Shown: piece after piece, positions 7,701 to 17,557 of the stretch
Position numbering within the stretch: position 1 is the stretch's first letter
How the letters are laid out: each line of letters begins with the position of its first letter
Assembly (NCBI RefSeq): GCF_003206045.1
Contig: NZ_PZJM01000009.1
Coordinates: 186,001 to 250,000 of the forward strand
From: Salinicola lusitanus
Lineage (GTDB): Bacteria > Pseudomonadota > Gammaproteobacteria > Pseudomonadales > Halomonadaceae
Direction of reading: 5' to 3'
DNA: 64,000 nt
Translations under genes and position numbers: made by a program
Notes under the pieces: generated by a model
Told to the model about the DNA's origin: nothing
What the model saw: only the letters and a program-made list of their open reading frames with translations
Database searches by the model: none

Positions 7701-8677
7701 AGGGGCAGCGGCACGGATCGGGGCGAGAGCTGCCCGGAAAGCACGAAATACCGGTGCATCACCAGCAGTGAGATGAGGTGCTCGAGACGCGTGTCGCGAA
7801 ACCGGTCGACGTGGGCGTTGGCGTTGCGGATGATCGCTTCGGCTTCCTCCGGACGCGCCGAGTAGTAGTCCATCTTCTCCTCGAGATCGTGGCAATCCTC
7901 GGCCAGCGGCACATAGTGGACATAGGGTTCCAGCGTGCCTTCCATGAACCAGGTCTCGTACCGCGGGGGCGGCATCAGGCAGAGCGAGTTCGACGACAGG
8001 ATCCACTTCAGATTGGTGGCGACGTCCTTGCCCTCGAGGCTCAGCACGAACTTGTACTGCAGCTGCGCCTCGATCGACAGGTAGGGTCGATAATCCGACT
8101 GCTGGCGCCGCTTGGCATGGCTCTGGCCGATATCCATCCGCGGGTGCCGGCAGAACTGGCGCAGCACCGCTGCCCGGTGCTCATGGAAACACTTTCCTCG
8201 CCAGACGACGCCCGTCTTCTTGTCGGTGTGCCGTAACCGATCGTTGGCAAAATGGAAATGGCGCACGCTGTTGAGTTTCAGCAGCAGGTTGTTGGCGTTG
8301 CTCGGCGGGGTCTGGCGACAGATCGGACGGCTCTTGACGATCGTCGGCGTCTCGGCCACCCAGGTCACATCGCCGAAACGGTAGTTGAAACGCAGCTCGG
8401 GATCGAAATGACGAACCACCCGTTTGGCATCCAGATAGTAGGCGCCGCGTCGTTCGTAGCGGAAATCACCGATGCGCACCGCGGCCTCGTCGAGATCGAA
8501 GGGGTTCTGCTGGCGATGATAGTAGTCGACCCGTGCCAGCACGGCCTGCCGCTGCATGGGAGGGAGCGACTCGACCAGCCGGTCCAGGCGCTGACGATAC
8601 AGGCTGTCGGGCAGTAGCAGGCTGGCGATGCCGCCAGCGTAGAATCGCAATTTGCGACTCCTGAAGCGCAGGTTCAT
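7655..8677 (-). CDS. Glycosyltransferase family 90-like protein (LPS A protein type)
   Basis: 340 residues. The C-terminal half carries the GT90/CAP10-like segments YLSIEAQLQYKFVLSLEGKDVATNLKWIL, SNSLCLMPPPRYETWFMEG and YVPLAEDCHDLEEKMDY. These resemble bacterial lipopolysaccharide-modifying glycosyltransferases such as LpsA of Pasteurellaceae. It probably transfers a sugar from a nucleotide donor to LPS or another glycan at the cytoplasmic face. No membrane span or signal peptide is evident beyond a modest hydrophobic N terminus (FYAGGIASLLLP). It stands about 1.7 kb from the main LPS region. The tail-to-tail overlap with the deacetylase-fold gene is 46 bases. Confidence 0.75.
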   Translation of the reverse strand: MNLRFRSRKLRFYAGGIASLLLPDSLYRQRLDRLVESLPPMQRQAVLARVDYYHRQQNPFDLDEAAVRIGDFRYERRGAYYLDAKRVVRHFDPELRFNYRFGDVTWVAETPTIVKSRPICRQTPPSNANNLLLKLNSVRHFHFANDRLRHTDKKTGVVWRGKCFHEHRAAVLRQFCRHPRMDIGQSHAKRRQQSDYRPYLSIEAQLQYKFVLSLEGKDVATNLKWILSSNSLCLMPPPRYETWFMEGTLEPYVHYVPLAEDCHDLEEKMDYYSARPEEAEAIIRNANAHVDRFRDTRLEHLISLLVMHRYFVLSGQLSPRSVPLPLHSEVSASAARNNWA

Positions 8678-8805
8678 GGAGTGACACCGGAAGAGGAGTT
8701 CAGGTCATCCCACGATTGTCGTCGCTGCCGATGACAAGCGTCTGACACTTCGGCCCGGCAGTCGCCCGACGATTCAACGCCCGGCGATAGCTCCCGAAGG
8801 CAAGC

Positions 8806-9201
8806 TCACGCCTGCCCTGCCGCGCCCCCTTCACGGGACTCTGCTGGCGTCCCCGACGGCCCGAACAGATCGAGATGCGCATCGCCCCAGGTCTTGAGCG
8901 CCATCAGCACCGGCGTCAGCTCGCGCCCCAGCGCCGTCAGACTGTACTCCACCCTGGGCGGCACCTCGGCGTGGACCTCGCGATGGATCAGGCCATCGAC
9001 CTCGAGTTCGCGCAACTGGTTGGTCAGCATGCGCTGGGTGACGCCACCGATGCGCCGCCGCAGCTCACTGAAGCGCAACGTGCCCTCGTCGAGCAGATAC
9101 CACAGCACGACACCTTTCCATTTACCGCAGATCAGACTCACCGCCGCCTCCACGGCGCAGCCGGGGCTGCCATCGAAACGGGAAAATCGCGCTTTGGCCA
9201 T
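8806..9201 (-). CDS. HxlR-family winged-helix transcriptional regulator
   Basis: 131 residues. The HxlR signature is clear: the conserved cysteine in [23 protein letters not shown] (about 14-36), then [31 protein letters not shown] as the helix-turn-helix, and [15 protein letters not shown] as the wing. The cysteine in this position senses thiol-reactive aldehydes or quinones in several members (YodB, HypR). The ATG at 9201 has AAGGA seven bases upstream. It is divergent from a medium-chain oxidoreductase, its likely target, as in many HxlR pairs. Confidence 0.88.
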   Translation of the reverse strand: MAKARFSRFDGSPGCAVEAAVSLICGKWKGVVLWYLLDEGTLRFSELRRRIGGVTQRMLTNQLRELEVDGLIHREVHAEVPPRVEYSLTALGRELTPVLMALKTWGDAHLDLFGPSGTPAESREGGAAGQA

Positions 9202-9214
9202 CCGGGTATCCTTT

Positions 9215-9244
9215 TTGACACTAGGGTAACGACAGGGAACTAAC
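9215..9244. promoter_or_regulatory. Probable HxlR operator and oxidoreductase promoter element
   Basis: A perfect TTGACA -35 (9215-9220) faces the oxidoreductase gene. Directly in the following spacer are two related direct repeats, AGGGTAAC (9223-9230) and AGGGAACTAAC (9234-9244). The -10 is poor. The repeats sit between the divergent starts and are the best operator candidate for the HxlR protein. By eye only. Confidence 0.4.
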
Positions 9245-9321
9245 AGCATTCGTTGTACGTACGTGGCCTCCGCGATTTTACTCTAGGATTCACGCAGACA
9301 CCTCATGACTGGAGAACCCGA

Positions 9322-10335
9322 ATGAAAGCCGTCGCCTATCGCAACGCCGGGGCCATCGACCGCGATGACGCCCTGATCGACATCGAACTCGACGAGCCCA
9401 CGCCCGGTGATCGCGACCTGCTGGTCGAGATTCACGCCGTATCGGTCAACCCGGTCGATACCAAGGTGCGCGGCAACATGGCGCCCGAGGCCGGCACGGC
9501 CCGGGTACTGGGCTGGGACGCGGCCGGCGTGGTCAAGGCCGTCGGCCGCGACGTGAAGGGCTTCACGCCGGGAGACGAGGTCTGGTATTCGGGCGATCTG
9601 CAGCGCCCGGGGACCAATGCCGAATATCACCTCGTCGACGAGCGACTGGTGAGCAGGAAGCCGACATCGCTGAGCTTCGCCGAGGCGGCTGCCCTGCCGC
9701 TGACGTCTCTCACCGCCTGGGAGATGCTGTTCGACCGGCTCGACGTGACGCGCTCCGTTCCCGGTGCGGCCAACGCCGTTCTCATCGTTGGCGGCGCCGG
9801 CGGCGTGGGTTCGATCGCCATTCAACTGCTGAAACGGCGGACCGATTTCACGGTCATCGCCACCGCCTCGCGTCCGGAGACCCGCGAGTGGGTGGAAAGC
9901 CTGGGTGCCGACGCCGTGATCGATCATCGCCAGCCGCTGCCCGCGCAGATCGAGGCGCTGGGGTTCGGTGCCCCCGGCCTGGTCTTCTCGACCACCCACA
10001 GCGACAAGCATCGCGATGACATCATCGCGCTGATGGCGCCCCAGGGCCGGTTCGGATTGATCGATGACCCGGTCGGCTTCGTGATCGACGACTTCAAGCG
10101 CAAGTCGATCTCGATCCACTGGGAGCTGATGTACACCCGCTCGCTGTTCCAGACTCCGGACATGCACGCTCAGGGTGACATTCTCGAGCGGGTGGCGGCG
10201 ATGGTCGATCGTGGCGAGATTCGCACAACGCTGACCGAGACGCTGGGCACCATCGACGCAGCCAATCTCAAAAGAGCCCACGCCCTGATCGAGAGTGGGC
10301 GGGCGCGAGGCAAGGTGGTGCTGGAAGGCTTCTAG
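9322..10335 (+). CDS. Zinc-type alcohol dehydrogenase-like quinone oxidoreductase
   Basis: Medium-chain dehydrogenase/reductase, 337 residues. The N-terminal GroES-like domain contains VSVNPVDTKVRG, typical of the quinone oxidoreductase branch without catalytic zinc. The Rossmann motif is VGGAGGVGSIAIQLLKRR (about 155-172). A probable role is NADPH-dependent reduction of quinones or reactive carbonyls, consistent with control by a divergent HxlR sensor. The ATG at 9322 begins MKAVAYRNAG, the usual family N terminus. The last 4 bases overlap the stop of waaA on the other strand (shared CTAG). Confidence 0.87.
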   Translation: MKAVAYRNAGAIDRDDALIDIELDEPTPGDRDLLVEIHAVSVNPVDTKVRGNMAPEAGTARVLGWDAAGVVKAVGRDVKGFTPGDEVWYSGDLQRPGTNAEYHLVDERLVSRKPTSLSFAEAAALPLTSLTAWEMLFDRLDVTRSVPGAANAVLIVGGAGGVGSIAIQLLKRRTDFTVIATASRPETREWVESLGADAVIDHRQPLPAQIEALGFGAPGLVFSTTHSDKHRDDIIALMAPQGRFGLIDDPVGFVIDDFKRKSISIHWELMYTRSLFQTPDMHAQGDILERVAAMVDRGEIRTTLTETLGTIDAANLKRAHALIESGRARGKVVLEGF

Positions 10336-11630
10336 GCCTCGTTTGCCGAGGTGACGAGCATCGCCGCCACTGCCCGGCGGGTCTGCTGGAGCGCTCCCCG
10401 GTTGGCCTCGACCACGGCCCGCCCGGCCGCGCCAAGGCGGTGGCGGCGATCGTCGTCCTCGAACAGCGAGATCAGCGTGGCGCCGAGCTCCCCGCCATCG
10501 GCGACCTCGAGCCTGGCCTCGCTGGCCGCCAGGGTGTCGGCGATCTCGCGCAAGTTGTCGAGATAGGGGCCGCTAACAACCGCCACGCCCAGCGCCGCCG
10601 GTTCGAGCAGGTTGTGACCGCCGATCGGCTCGAGCGAGCCACCGACGAAGGCGACGTCGGCGCAGCCGTAGAGCCGCATCAGGTCGCCCATGGTGTCGCC
10701 CAGCAGTACCGCGGTTTCCGCGGTGACCGGCCGCTGCGCGCTCAATCGCACGATCTGCTCCCCCCGCTCGCGGCAGATCGCGTCGACGGCGTCGAAGCGC
10801 TGGGGATGGCGCGGCACCAGAATCAGCAGCGCATCGGGGAAACGGCGTCTGAGCGCGGCATGCGCGATCAGCGCCTGCTCGTCTTCTCCCGGATGGGTGG
10901 AGCCCGCGATCCAGACCGGCCGCGCGCCCCAGCTCGCCCGTAGTCGCCGGCTCGCGGCCACCGTCTCGCCATCGACGGCGAGGTCGAATTTCAACGCCCC
11001 GGTGACCGTCACCCGCGTCGCCGGAGCGCCCAGCGAGACGAAACGCTCGGCGTCCAGTGGCGACTTGGCACCGATCCAGGCCACCGTTTCGAGCATGCCC
11101 CGGCTCAGGGCTCCGAAGCGCTGGTAGAGCCGGAAGGCACCGCCGCTCAGGCGGCCATTGGCCACCACCACCGGCACGCCCCGGCGTCGACACGCCGCCA
11201 GCAGGTTGGGCCAGAGCTCGGTCTCGGCGATGACCGCCAGGCGAGGATTCAATCGGGTGATGAAACGTCGCGAGCTGATCGGAAAATCCAGCGGCAGGAA
11301 GTGGTGGGAGACCCGTTCGCCGAACGTCTGGCGAACGCGCTCGGCGCCGGTGGCGGTCATGGTGGTGACGATCAGGTCGTGATCCGGATGATCATCGAGC
11401 AGCGAGCGGATCAGGGGCGCCGCCGTGACGACTTCACCCACCGATGCGGCATGCAGCCACAGCCGCGGACGATCGCCCTCCACGGTAATGAAGCCCAGCC
11501 GCTCGCGACGGGGGTGAGTGGGCAACCACTCACGCCACACCCGCCACCAGATCAGCGGCGACAACAGGTAGGCGGCCAGCGAGTAGAGCCAGCGCGCGAG
11601 CCGCGACGGGAGGCCGTGTCGAGCGCGCAC
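10332..11630 (-). CDS. waaA: 3-deoxy-D-manno-octulosonic acid (Kdo) transferase
   Basis: Inner-membrane-associated GT30 enzyme that adds Kdo from CMP-Kdo to lipid IVA, the first step of LPS core assembly. 432 residues. Visible are an N-terminal hydrophobic anchor (about 12-30), LWLHAASVGEV (about 58-68, with the catalytic glutamate), AETELWPNLL, IWIAGSTHPGEDE, and the C-terminal GGSLEPIGGHNLLEPAA. GTG start at 11630, six bases after the hldE stop, so hldE and waaA are co-transcribed. Whether it adds one or two Kdo residues cannot be told. A Kdo kinase nearby hints at mono-Kdo chemistry. Confidence 0.95.
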   Translation of the reverse strand: MRARHGLPSRLARWLYSLAAYLLSPLIWWRVWREWLPTHPRRERLGFITVEGDRPRLWLHAASVGEVVTAAPLIRSLLDDHPDHDLIVTTMTATGAERVRQTFGERVSHHFLPLDFPISSRRFITRLNPRLAVIAETELWPNLLAACRRRGVPVVVANGRLSGGAFRLYQRFGALSRGMLETVAWIGAKSPLDAERFVSLGAPATRVTVTGALKFDLAVDGETVAASRRLRASWGARPVWIAGSTHPGEDEQALIAHAALRRRFPDALLILVPRHPQRFDAVDAICRERGEQIVRLSAQRPVTAETAVLLGDTMGDLMRLYGCADVAFVGGSLEPIGGHNLLEPAALGVAVVSGPYLDNLREIADTLAASEARLEVADGGELGATLISLFEDDDRRHRLGAAGRAVVEANRGALQQTRRAVAAMLVTSANEA

Positions 11631-11636
11631 CGCGGC

Positions 11637-13067
11637 TCAGCGCTCGCGGTCGAGAATGGTGTCGATCATGGTGGTGGTCGAGACGCCATCCTCGAAGCCC
11701 AGCACCAGGACTTCGCCGCCATTGGCGATGACCGCCTCGCCACCGGCGATATCCTCCGGCCGGTAGTCGCCGCCCTTGACCAGCCGATCCGGCAGGATCG
11801 CCTCGATCAGCCGCGCCGGCGTGTCTTCGCCGAAGGGAACGACCCAGTCCACCGCGGCCAGCCCCGCCAGCACCTGCGCCCGGCGCGCCAACGTATTGAT
11901 GGGCCGCTTCGGCCCCTTGAGCCGCGCCACCGAGGCGTCGTCGTTGACCGCCACGATCAGGCGGTCGCCGAGGCGCTTGGCCTGCTCCAGGTACGCCACG
12001 TGGCCGGCATGCAGAATGTCGAAGCAGCCGTTGGTCATCACCACGCGCTCGCCACGGCTCTGCGCGGCGCGTACCGCCCCGATGAGCGGGCCCTCCCCGA
12101 TGACGCCGTATTGGGCCAGGCTGTCGCCGTGCAGTGCCGTGTAGAGCTCCGCCACCGACAGCACCGCGGTGCCGGGTTTCGCCACCACCAGTCCGGCGGC
12201 GAGATTGGCCAGCATCACCGCCTCGCCGAAGCCGTGGCCGGCGGCCAGCGCCAGCCCCAACACTCCGATCACGGTGTCGCCGGCGCCGGTGACGTCGAAC
12301 ACCTCCCGCGCATGGGTCGGCAGGTGGAGCGGGGCGTGGCCCTCACGAATCAGGGTCATGCCGCGCTCGCTGCGGGTGACCAGCAGCGCTTCCAGCGCCA
12401 GCGAGGCTCGCAGCGCCTCGCCCTTCTCCGCCAGCTCGGCATCGCCGGCACAGGGCCCGACGATCGCCTCGAACTCGGCCAGGTTGGGCGTGATCACACT
12501 GGCACCGCGATAGCGGCTGAAATCGCTGCCCTTGGGATCGACCAGCACCCGCTTGCCGGCCGCTCTGGCCGTGGCGATCAGTGTCTCGACCCGATTCAGG
12601 CTGCCCTTGCCGTAGTCGGAGAGAATCACCACGTCGGCATCGCCCAGCGCCGCCTCGACCTTGGCGATCAGCGGCGCGGTGTCGACGTTCCACAGCGGCG
12701 ATTCGAAGTCGAGGCGGATCAACTGCTGGTTGCGACTCATGACGCGCAGCTTGGTGATCGTCGGTACTTCGGGGCTGCGCTGAAAGTGAGCGCTCACATT
12801 CGCAGCTTCAAGTGCACGTTCGAGATGGTCGGCATTGTCGTCGTGCCCCACCACGCCCGCCAGGCTGGCGTGGCCTCCCAGCGAGGCGATGTTGAGGGCC
12901 ACGTTGGCCGCCCCGCCCGGACGGTCGTCGGCGTCCTCCACCTTCACCACCGGCACCGGCGCTTCGGGCGAGATCCGCGACGTCGCGCCATGCCAGTAGC
13001 GGTCGAGCATGACATCGCCCACCACTAGTAGACGGGCGTGCTCCAACTGCGAAAGATCAACCTTCAT
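11637..13067 (-). CDS. hldE: Bifunctional heptose 7-phosphate kinase / heptose 1-phosphate adenylyltransferase
   Basis: Makes ADP-D-glycero-D-manno-heptose, precursor of LPS heptose. 476 residues, standard for the fused enzyme. The N-terminal ribokinase-like domain (1-310) contains [14 protein letters not shown] and the [18 protein letters not shown] anion hole. The C-terminal nucleotidyltransferase domain (about 335-476) contains [20 protein letters not shown] with the HxGH nucleotide site. The start overlaps the end of the upstream GT9 gene by 11 bases, and waaA follows after 6 bases: a GT9-hldE-waaA operon. Confidence 0.96.
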   Translation of the reverse strand: MKVDLSQLEHARLLVVGDVMLDRYWHGATSRISPEAPVPVVKVEDADDRPGGAANVALNIASLGGHASLAGVVGHDDNADHLERALEAANVSAHFQRSPEVPTITKLRVMSRNQQLIRLDFESPLWNVDTAPLIAKVEAALGDADVVILSDYGKGSLNRVETLIATARAAGKRVLVDPKGSDFSRYRGASVITPNLAEFEAIVGPCAGDAELAEKGEALRASLALEALLVTRSERGMTLIREGHAPLHLPTHAREVFDVTGAGDTVIGVLGLALAAGHGFGEAVMLANLAAGLVVAKPGTAVLSVAELYTALHGDSLAQYGVIGEGPLIGAVRAAQSRGERVVMTNGCFDILHAGHVAYLEQAKRLGDRLIVAVNDDASVARLKGPKRPINTLARRAQVLAGLAAVDWVVPFGEDTPARLIEAILPDRLVKGGDYRPEDIAGGEAVIANGGEVLVLGFEDGVSTTTMIDTILDRER

Positions 13068-14166
13068 GCGGCGGCTCCGTTACGTCGTCGGCGTTGGCGG
13101 TATCGCGTGTCGCGGTCATCAGTCCATCCAGGTGCTCGACCACGTCGTCCAGCGTGATCAATCCCATGGCATCGGCGTGGCGCACCCGCGTGCCCCAGTT
13201 GACGCTCTCGACGGACTTCTTCAGGTAGCGGCGCACGGCGTCAGGGTAGCGATTGACCACGTGATCGCGCCAGCAGTACGGGGCTGCGCGATCCGGATTG
13301 GTGGTGGCGTAGAGCCCCAGCGTCGGCGTGCCCAGCGCATTGGCCATGTGGACCGGGCCGGAGTCGGGTGCGATCACCACGCGCGCCCGATCCAGCAGGG
13401 CCAGCAGGCCCTTGAGCGAGGTCCGCCCGATGGCGTCGATGATCTCGATCTCGGGCACCAACCGGCGGATCTGCTCGCCCATGTCGCGCTCCTGGGGACT
13501 GCCGCCGCCGCTCATGACGGTTCTCAACCCGTAGCGCTGCCAGACGTGCTCGATCACGGCGGCGTAGCCTTCGGCGGACCAGTTGCGGAAATTGCGCAGG
13601 CGCGGGTTGGCGCAGGGGCTGATCACCAGGTAGGGCCGATCGCCGGTCAACTGGTGCGCTTCCTGGTAGGCGGCATCCGGCACCGGCAGCGACCAGTCGA
13701 GCCGGGTATCCTCGACCCCCAGCAGGCGGGCGAAATCCATGAAGGATTCGAGCACGTGCGCACGCGGATGGGGGGCCAGCTGGCGATGGGTGAACCAGTG
13801 CTGCCAATCCTTGGCCCGCGCCTTGTCGTAACCCACTCGCACGTCGCATTTCAGCCCCAACGACAGTACGCTTGCGCGCAGCGCCTGCTGCATGTGCAAC
13901 AGCACATCGAAGCGAACGTCCTCGAGCTGACGCCAAATCGCACGCATGCCCTGGAAACCGGTGGACTTGTCGTAGGCCACCAGATCGACGCCATCGAGGC
14001 CGTCCAGCAGGGCGTGTTCGGTCTTGCCGACGATCCAGGTGATCCGCGCCTCGGGCCATTGACGCTGCAGCGCGCGCACCGTGGGCACCAGGTTGCAGAC
14101 GTCGCCCAGCGCGGAGAGACGCAGGATGCCGATATGTCGCGGACGCTCTGGCAGAGATTGCTTCAT
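13057..14166 (-). CDS. Glycosyltransferase family 9 (ADP-heptose:LPS heptosyltransferase-like)
   Basis: 369 residues, GT9 fold. Visible are [25 protein letters not shown] at the N terminus (about 13-37), [34 protein letters not shown] in the donor-binding region, and [28 protein letters not shown] near the C terminus, a GT9 hallmark. It is probably heptosyltransferase I (WaaC role), since waaF is encoded separately at 27770-28816. That is inferred from context, as sequence alone does not fix the acceptor. The ATG at 14166 is used, and an ATG at 14202 is an alternative. First gene of the GT9-hldE-waaA operon. Confidence 0.85.
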   Translation of the reverse strand: MKQSLPERPRHIGILRLSALGDVCNLVPTVRALQRQWPEARITWIVGKTEHALLDGLDGVDLVAYDKSTGFQGMRAIWRQLEDVRFDVLLHMQQALRASVLSLGLKCDVRVGYDKARAKDWQHWFTHRQLAPHPRAHVLESFMDFARLLGVEDTRLDWSLPVPDAAYQEAHQLTGDRPYLVISPCANPRLRNFRNWSAEGYAAVIEHVWQRYGLRTVMSGGGSPQERDMGEQIRRLVPEIEIIDAIGRTSLKGLLALLDRARVVIAPDSGPVHMANALGTPTLGLYATTNPDRAAPYCWRDHVVNRYPDAVRRYLKKSVESVNWGTRVRHADAMGLITLDDVVEHLDGLMTATRDTANADDVTEPPHEG

Positions 14167-14291
14167 GGGCCTGAATGAATTCCCATTGGGTAAAACGTCC
14201 ATTCTAACGGAAGTTGACCGGGCATGACTCGCAACCCGACCAACGCGCGTCAATCATGGCGCCTCGACCGAACCCTCCAGATAAGACATTC

Positions 14292-15500
14292 ATGATCGAA
14301 GAATCTGCTCGCGGCACCACCAGCCGCATCGGCCATCTCGTCAGCCTCAGGAACCTGGGCGGCGTGGAACGCTACTTCACCCGCTTCTACGCCCGTCATA
14401 CTCCCCAGCACGACCACCACGTGCTGTTGCAGACCGACGAGGTCCATTCGCTGCTCGAGCCGGCTTACGCCCCTCACCGCGCGGGACGGATGCACAGCAT
14501 CAAGGGCGGGCGCTGGCGGATTCCCAAGTTCCTGCCGAGCGTGCGCCAGCGTTACCAGCTCGCCATGATGCAGCGCCTGGGCCTGGATGCCGTGGTGGTC
14601 TGGAACAAGATCGTCAATCATCCGCTGGCGTTCGACGACGACATCCCGCTGATCCACTTCGAACGCGGGAGTGCATGGCTGGCCGCGGATGCACCCGGCC
14701 TGAGGCGTTATCTGGCGCGCCTGGACGGCGTGCTGTGCAACTCCTACGCCGGCCTGCGGATGCTCCAGCTCAAGTGGCAGCTCGATCCCGACATTCCCTA
14801 TCGCGTGCTGCAGAACGCCATCCGCCTCCCGGACCAGGCCGCCACTCACCCCGGCGATCGCTTCAGGCTCGGTTTCGCGGGCCGGATGACGGGCCTGAAG
14901 GCGCCGATGGTCGCCCTGGAAACCTTCGCCGAACTCAAGCAGCGCTGCCCCGAGGCGGAGCTGTGGATCGCGGGGAGTGGGCCACTGGAGCCGGTATTGA
15001 AGCGGTGGACGGCACAATGGGGATTGAACGACAGCGTTCACTTCAAGGGCCTGGTCGACGACATGTCGGGCTTCTACGCCTCGCTCGACGCCTTCATCTG
15101 CCCCTCCTGGCGCGAACCCTTCGGCAACGTGGTCCAGGAGGCCCTGGCTCATGGTCTGCCCACGCTGGTCGGCAATGCCGATGGCCTGCCGGAGCTCGTG
15201 CACCACGGCGTCAACGGGGCCGTCCTGAACCCCGGTCGTTCGCGCCAAAGCCTGGCGCGCTACGACCCGCGCTGCGCCCAAGGGCCTGACGAGGTCTACG
15301 ACCCGACCACCGACCGCCTCGTCGAGGCGGGTGTTCTCGAGCCGACGGAGGCCGCCACGGTCCTCGAGGGCTGGGCCCGGGATCCAGCGCTGCGACGGCG
15401 CATGGCCAGCGCTGCCCGCGAGCAGGTCGCGCGCGAGTTCGATCTCGACCGCTACGGGGAGACGCTGGTGGATTTCGTCGACAGCGTAATCCGTTCCTAG
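14292..15500 (+). CDS. Glycosyltransferase family 4
   Basis: 402 residues, GT-B fold. The N-terminal acceptor domain begins IGHLVSLRNLGGVERYFTRFY. The donor domain has FRLGFAGRMTGLKAP (about 197), AELWIAGSGPLEP and SLDAFICPSWREPFGNVVQEALAHGLPTLVGNADGLPELV, the classic EX7E region of retaining GT4 enzymes. Probably extends the LPS core on the cytoplasmic side, with unknown donor and acceptor. Start uncertain: ATG 14292 lacks a clear ribosome site, and ATG 14256 is in frame. Divergent from the GT9 operon and convergent with the next GT4 (4-base gap). Confidence 0.82.
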   Translation: MIEESARGTTSRIGHLVSLRNLGGVERYFTRFYARHTPQHDHHVLLQTDEVHSLLEPAYAPHRAGRMHSIKGGRWRIPKFLPSVRQRYQLAMMQRLGLDAVVVWNKIVNHPLAFDDDIPLIHFERGSAWLAADAPGLRRYLARLDGVLCNSYAGLRMLQLKWQLDPDIPYRVLQNAIRLPDQAATHPGDRFRLGFAGRMTGLKAPMVALETFAELKQRCPEAELWIAGSGPLEPVLKRWTAQWGLNDSVHFKGLVDDMSGFYASLDAFICPSWREPFGNVVQEALAHGLPTLVGNADGLPELVHHGVNGAVLNPGRSRQSLARYDPRCAQGPDEVYDPTTDRLVEAGVLEPTEAATVLEGWARDPALRRRMASAAREQVAREFDLDRYGETLVDFVDSVIRS

Positions 15501-15503
15501 GGT

Positions 15504-16631
15504 TCACAGTGAGGCGAAGGAGGCCCGCAGCTTCTCGGTCTGACGGCGGTAGGAGTAATCGCTTACCAGCTCGGCGAGCTCGGCACCCAGCGACTCGAGG
15601 TCCGATGTCGTCATCAGCGCCTCGAGGCGGTCGACCCAGCCTCGGGTGTCGCGACTGTCCAGCATCAGCTCGGCATGGTCGGCCTCGAGCAGTTCGGCGG
15701 CACCGGTGGTGGACGAAAGCAACACCGGCGTGCCGCAGGCCATGGCCTCGAGCGACACCCGGCCGAACTCCTCGATGTGCGCCGGCAGCACGAACAGATC
15801 GAGCGCGCCATAGAGCGTCTCGACATCGCTGACCGTGCTGCGCCAGAGAAACCGCTCGGCGATGCCGGCTCGTTCGGCCTGGCGCTGGTAGGGGGCGAAA
15901 TCGTCCTTGCCGACGACGAGGAAGCGGCACCGCCCCGGCAGGCGTTGCTCCAGCCCGGCAGCCATCTCGACGAAGCCGGCCACGTTGCGCTTGGTGAAAT
16001 TGCCCGAGGTGATCAGCCCGACCAGGCGGGTCTCCTCGGCGATGCCCAGCTCGCGCCGGCGCGCCTCGCGGCCTGCAGAGGCCCGCTCGAGGTTGAAGAC
16101 GTCAGGGTCGTAGCCGGGGTAGCTGATCTCGATTCGCGAGTCGTCGATGCCATAGCGATCGCGAAAATCTTCCGCCATCATCCGTGAATTGACCGCCAGG
16201 CGACGAAACCGGGCCCCGGTCAGCACCTGATCGTGAATGGCGGCCACCTCGTGACCGGCAGGCAGGTCGCGGCCATGGATGCGCTGGCTGGCGAGGTGCA
16301 CGCAGTTGTGCATGTAGACGACATCGGGCGTCTCGACATCGCCGTGGCTGACCAGCATCGCCGGCCGATGACGTCGGCACCAGGCCTGCACGCGGCGGTT
16401 GAACCAGAACCGCCGAAACGGCCCCTTGAAGGGCCAGCGCTTGAGCCGGACCAGCTCGGCACCGGCGGCCTCCGCCAGCTCGCGCCGGCCTCGCTCGGCC
16501 AGGATCGTCACCCGATAGCCCAGGATCTTCAGTGCCGCGGCCTGCTCGAAGGCATTGCGGCTGGCGCCGGTGCTCTTCTCCACCTGGCGAATGGCGATCA
16601 CGGCCAGTGGCGCTTGCGAATCTTCGGTCAC
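15504..16631 (-). CDS. Glycosyltransferase family 4
   Basis: 375 residues from a GTG start at 16631, chosen because GAGGAAG lies five bases upstream and the conserved region (PLAVIAIRQVEKSTGASRNAFEQ) begins just after. An ATG at 16700 would add 23 unconserved-looking residues. Donor domain features are TRLVGLITSGNFTKRNV, CRFLVVGKDDF, and LDLFVLPAHIEEFGRVSLEAMACGTPVLLSS with the EX7E motif. Presumably another LPS core glycosyltransferase, specificity unknown. It is divergent from kdkA and convergent with the preceding GT4. Confidence 0.82.
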   Translation of the reverse strand: MTEDSQAPLAVIAIRQVEKSTGASRNAFEQAAALKILGYRVTILAERGRRELAEAAGAELVRLKRWPFKGPFRRFWFNRRVQAWCRRHRPAMLVSHGDVETPDVVYMHNCVHLASQRIHGRDLPAGHEVAAIHDQVLTGARFRRLAVNSRMMAEDFRDRYGIDDSRIEISYPGYDPDVFNLERASAGREARRRELGIAEETRLVGLITSGNFTKRNVAGFVEMAAGLEQRLPGRCRFLVVGKDDFAPYQRQAERAGIAERFLWRSTVSDVETLYGALDLFVLPAHIEEFGRVSLEAMACGTPVLLSSTTGAAELLEADHAELMLDSRDTRGWVDRLEALMTTSDLESLGAELAELVSDYSYRRQTEKLRASFASL

Positions 16632-16814
16632 GGCAGCTTCCTCGAGTTCAATGGACGCCCGACGGGTCGACGATTCCTCGGCGGTCCGAGACGCCGACAT
16701 GCGACAGCGGGTCCGCCCGGTTACAATGCGTCCCGCGGCTCGTCGCCGCCCGGCATGTCACCGCGCTTTCGGCGCCATGCCAATCCCGCTTCGGCCCTAC
16801 GTCAAGGATCGGCC

Positions 16815-17552
16815 ATGTCGCTATCGACCTACCATCATCGGGACGCGCATATCTTATACGATCCGACGCGCCTCGCTCAGCCCGACCTGCCGATTCTGCC
16901 CGAATTCGGCGAGGCCTGGCTCGACCCGGCTGCCTGGGCCGAACGCGGCCTGGTGGTCGGCTCGGCGCCCGGCCGCGGCGACAGCCAGTTCCTGGCCGTC
17001 GACGGGGCCGACTGGGTGCTGCGGCCCTATCGTCGGGGCGGCATGGCCGCCAAGGTCAGTCAGAGCGACTATCTCTGGACCGGACTGGAGCGCACCCGCG
17101 GTTTCCGCGAGATGCGCCTGACCCGCGCGCTCCACCAGCGGGGCCTGCCCGTTCCGGCACCGGTGGCGACCATCGTGTCGAGACACGCCTTGCGCTACCG
17201 CGCGGCACTGATCACCGAGCGCCTGCCTGGCAGCCGGGCGCTGGCGGAGCGCCTGCCCGATGCCTCGCCGGCACTGCTCGCCGATGTCGGCGCCACCATC
17301 CGCCGGTTTCACGATGCCGGGCTCGACCATGTCGACCTCAACGCGCGCAACCTGCTGGTTTCAGACGACGATAAGGTCTGGCTGATAGATTTCGACCGCT
17401 GCCGACTGCGCCCGAGAGGCGCCTGGCGCCAGCGCAATCTGTCACGACTCGAACGCTCCCTCGTTCGTTTCTCGCCCGCCATCGCGGGATCACTCTTCAC
17501 CGCCATCGTCGAGGGTTACCAGAACGCTCCGGTGGATCACCACGAGGTCTGA
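16815..17552 (+). CDS. kdkA: Kdo kinase (3-deoxy-D-manno-octulosonic acid kinase)
   Basis: Phosphorylates Kdo on lipid A with ATP, an inner-membrane-associated step known from Haemophilus and Vibrio. 245 residues. Kinase-like motifs seen are WVLRPYRRGGMAAK (about 75-88, ATP lysine region), a catalytic loop HVDLNARNLLVSDDDKVWLIDFDRCRLR (about 173-200; HxDLNxxN and the DFD metal site), and QRNLSRLERSL. ATG at 16815. The next gene, a YejM-like protein, starts 5 bases after the stop, so the two are almost certainly co-transcribed. Confidence 0.9.
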   Translation: MSLSTYHHRDAHILYDPTRLAQPDLPILPEFGEAWLDPAAWAERGLVVGSAPGRGDSQFLAVDGADWVLRPYRRGGMAAKVSQSDYLWTGLERTRGFREMRLTRALHQRGLPVPAPVATIVSRHALRYRAALITERLPGSRALAERLPDASPALLADVGATIRRFHDAGLDHVDLNARNLLVSDDDKVWLIDFDRCRLRPRGAWRQRNLSRLERSLVRFSPAIAGSLFTAIVEGYQNAPVDHHEV

Positions 17553-17557
17553 CCTCC

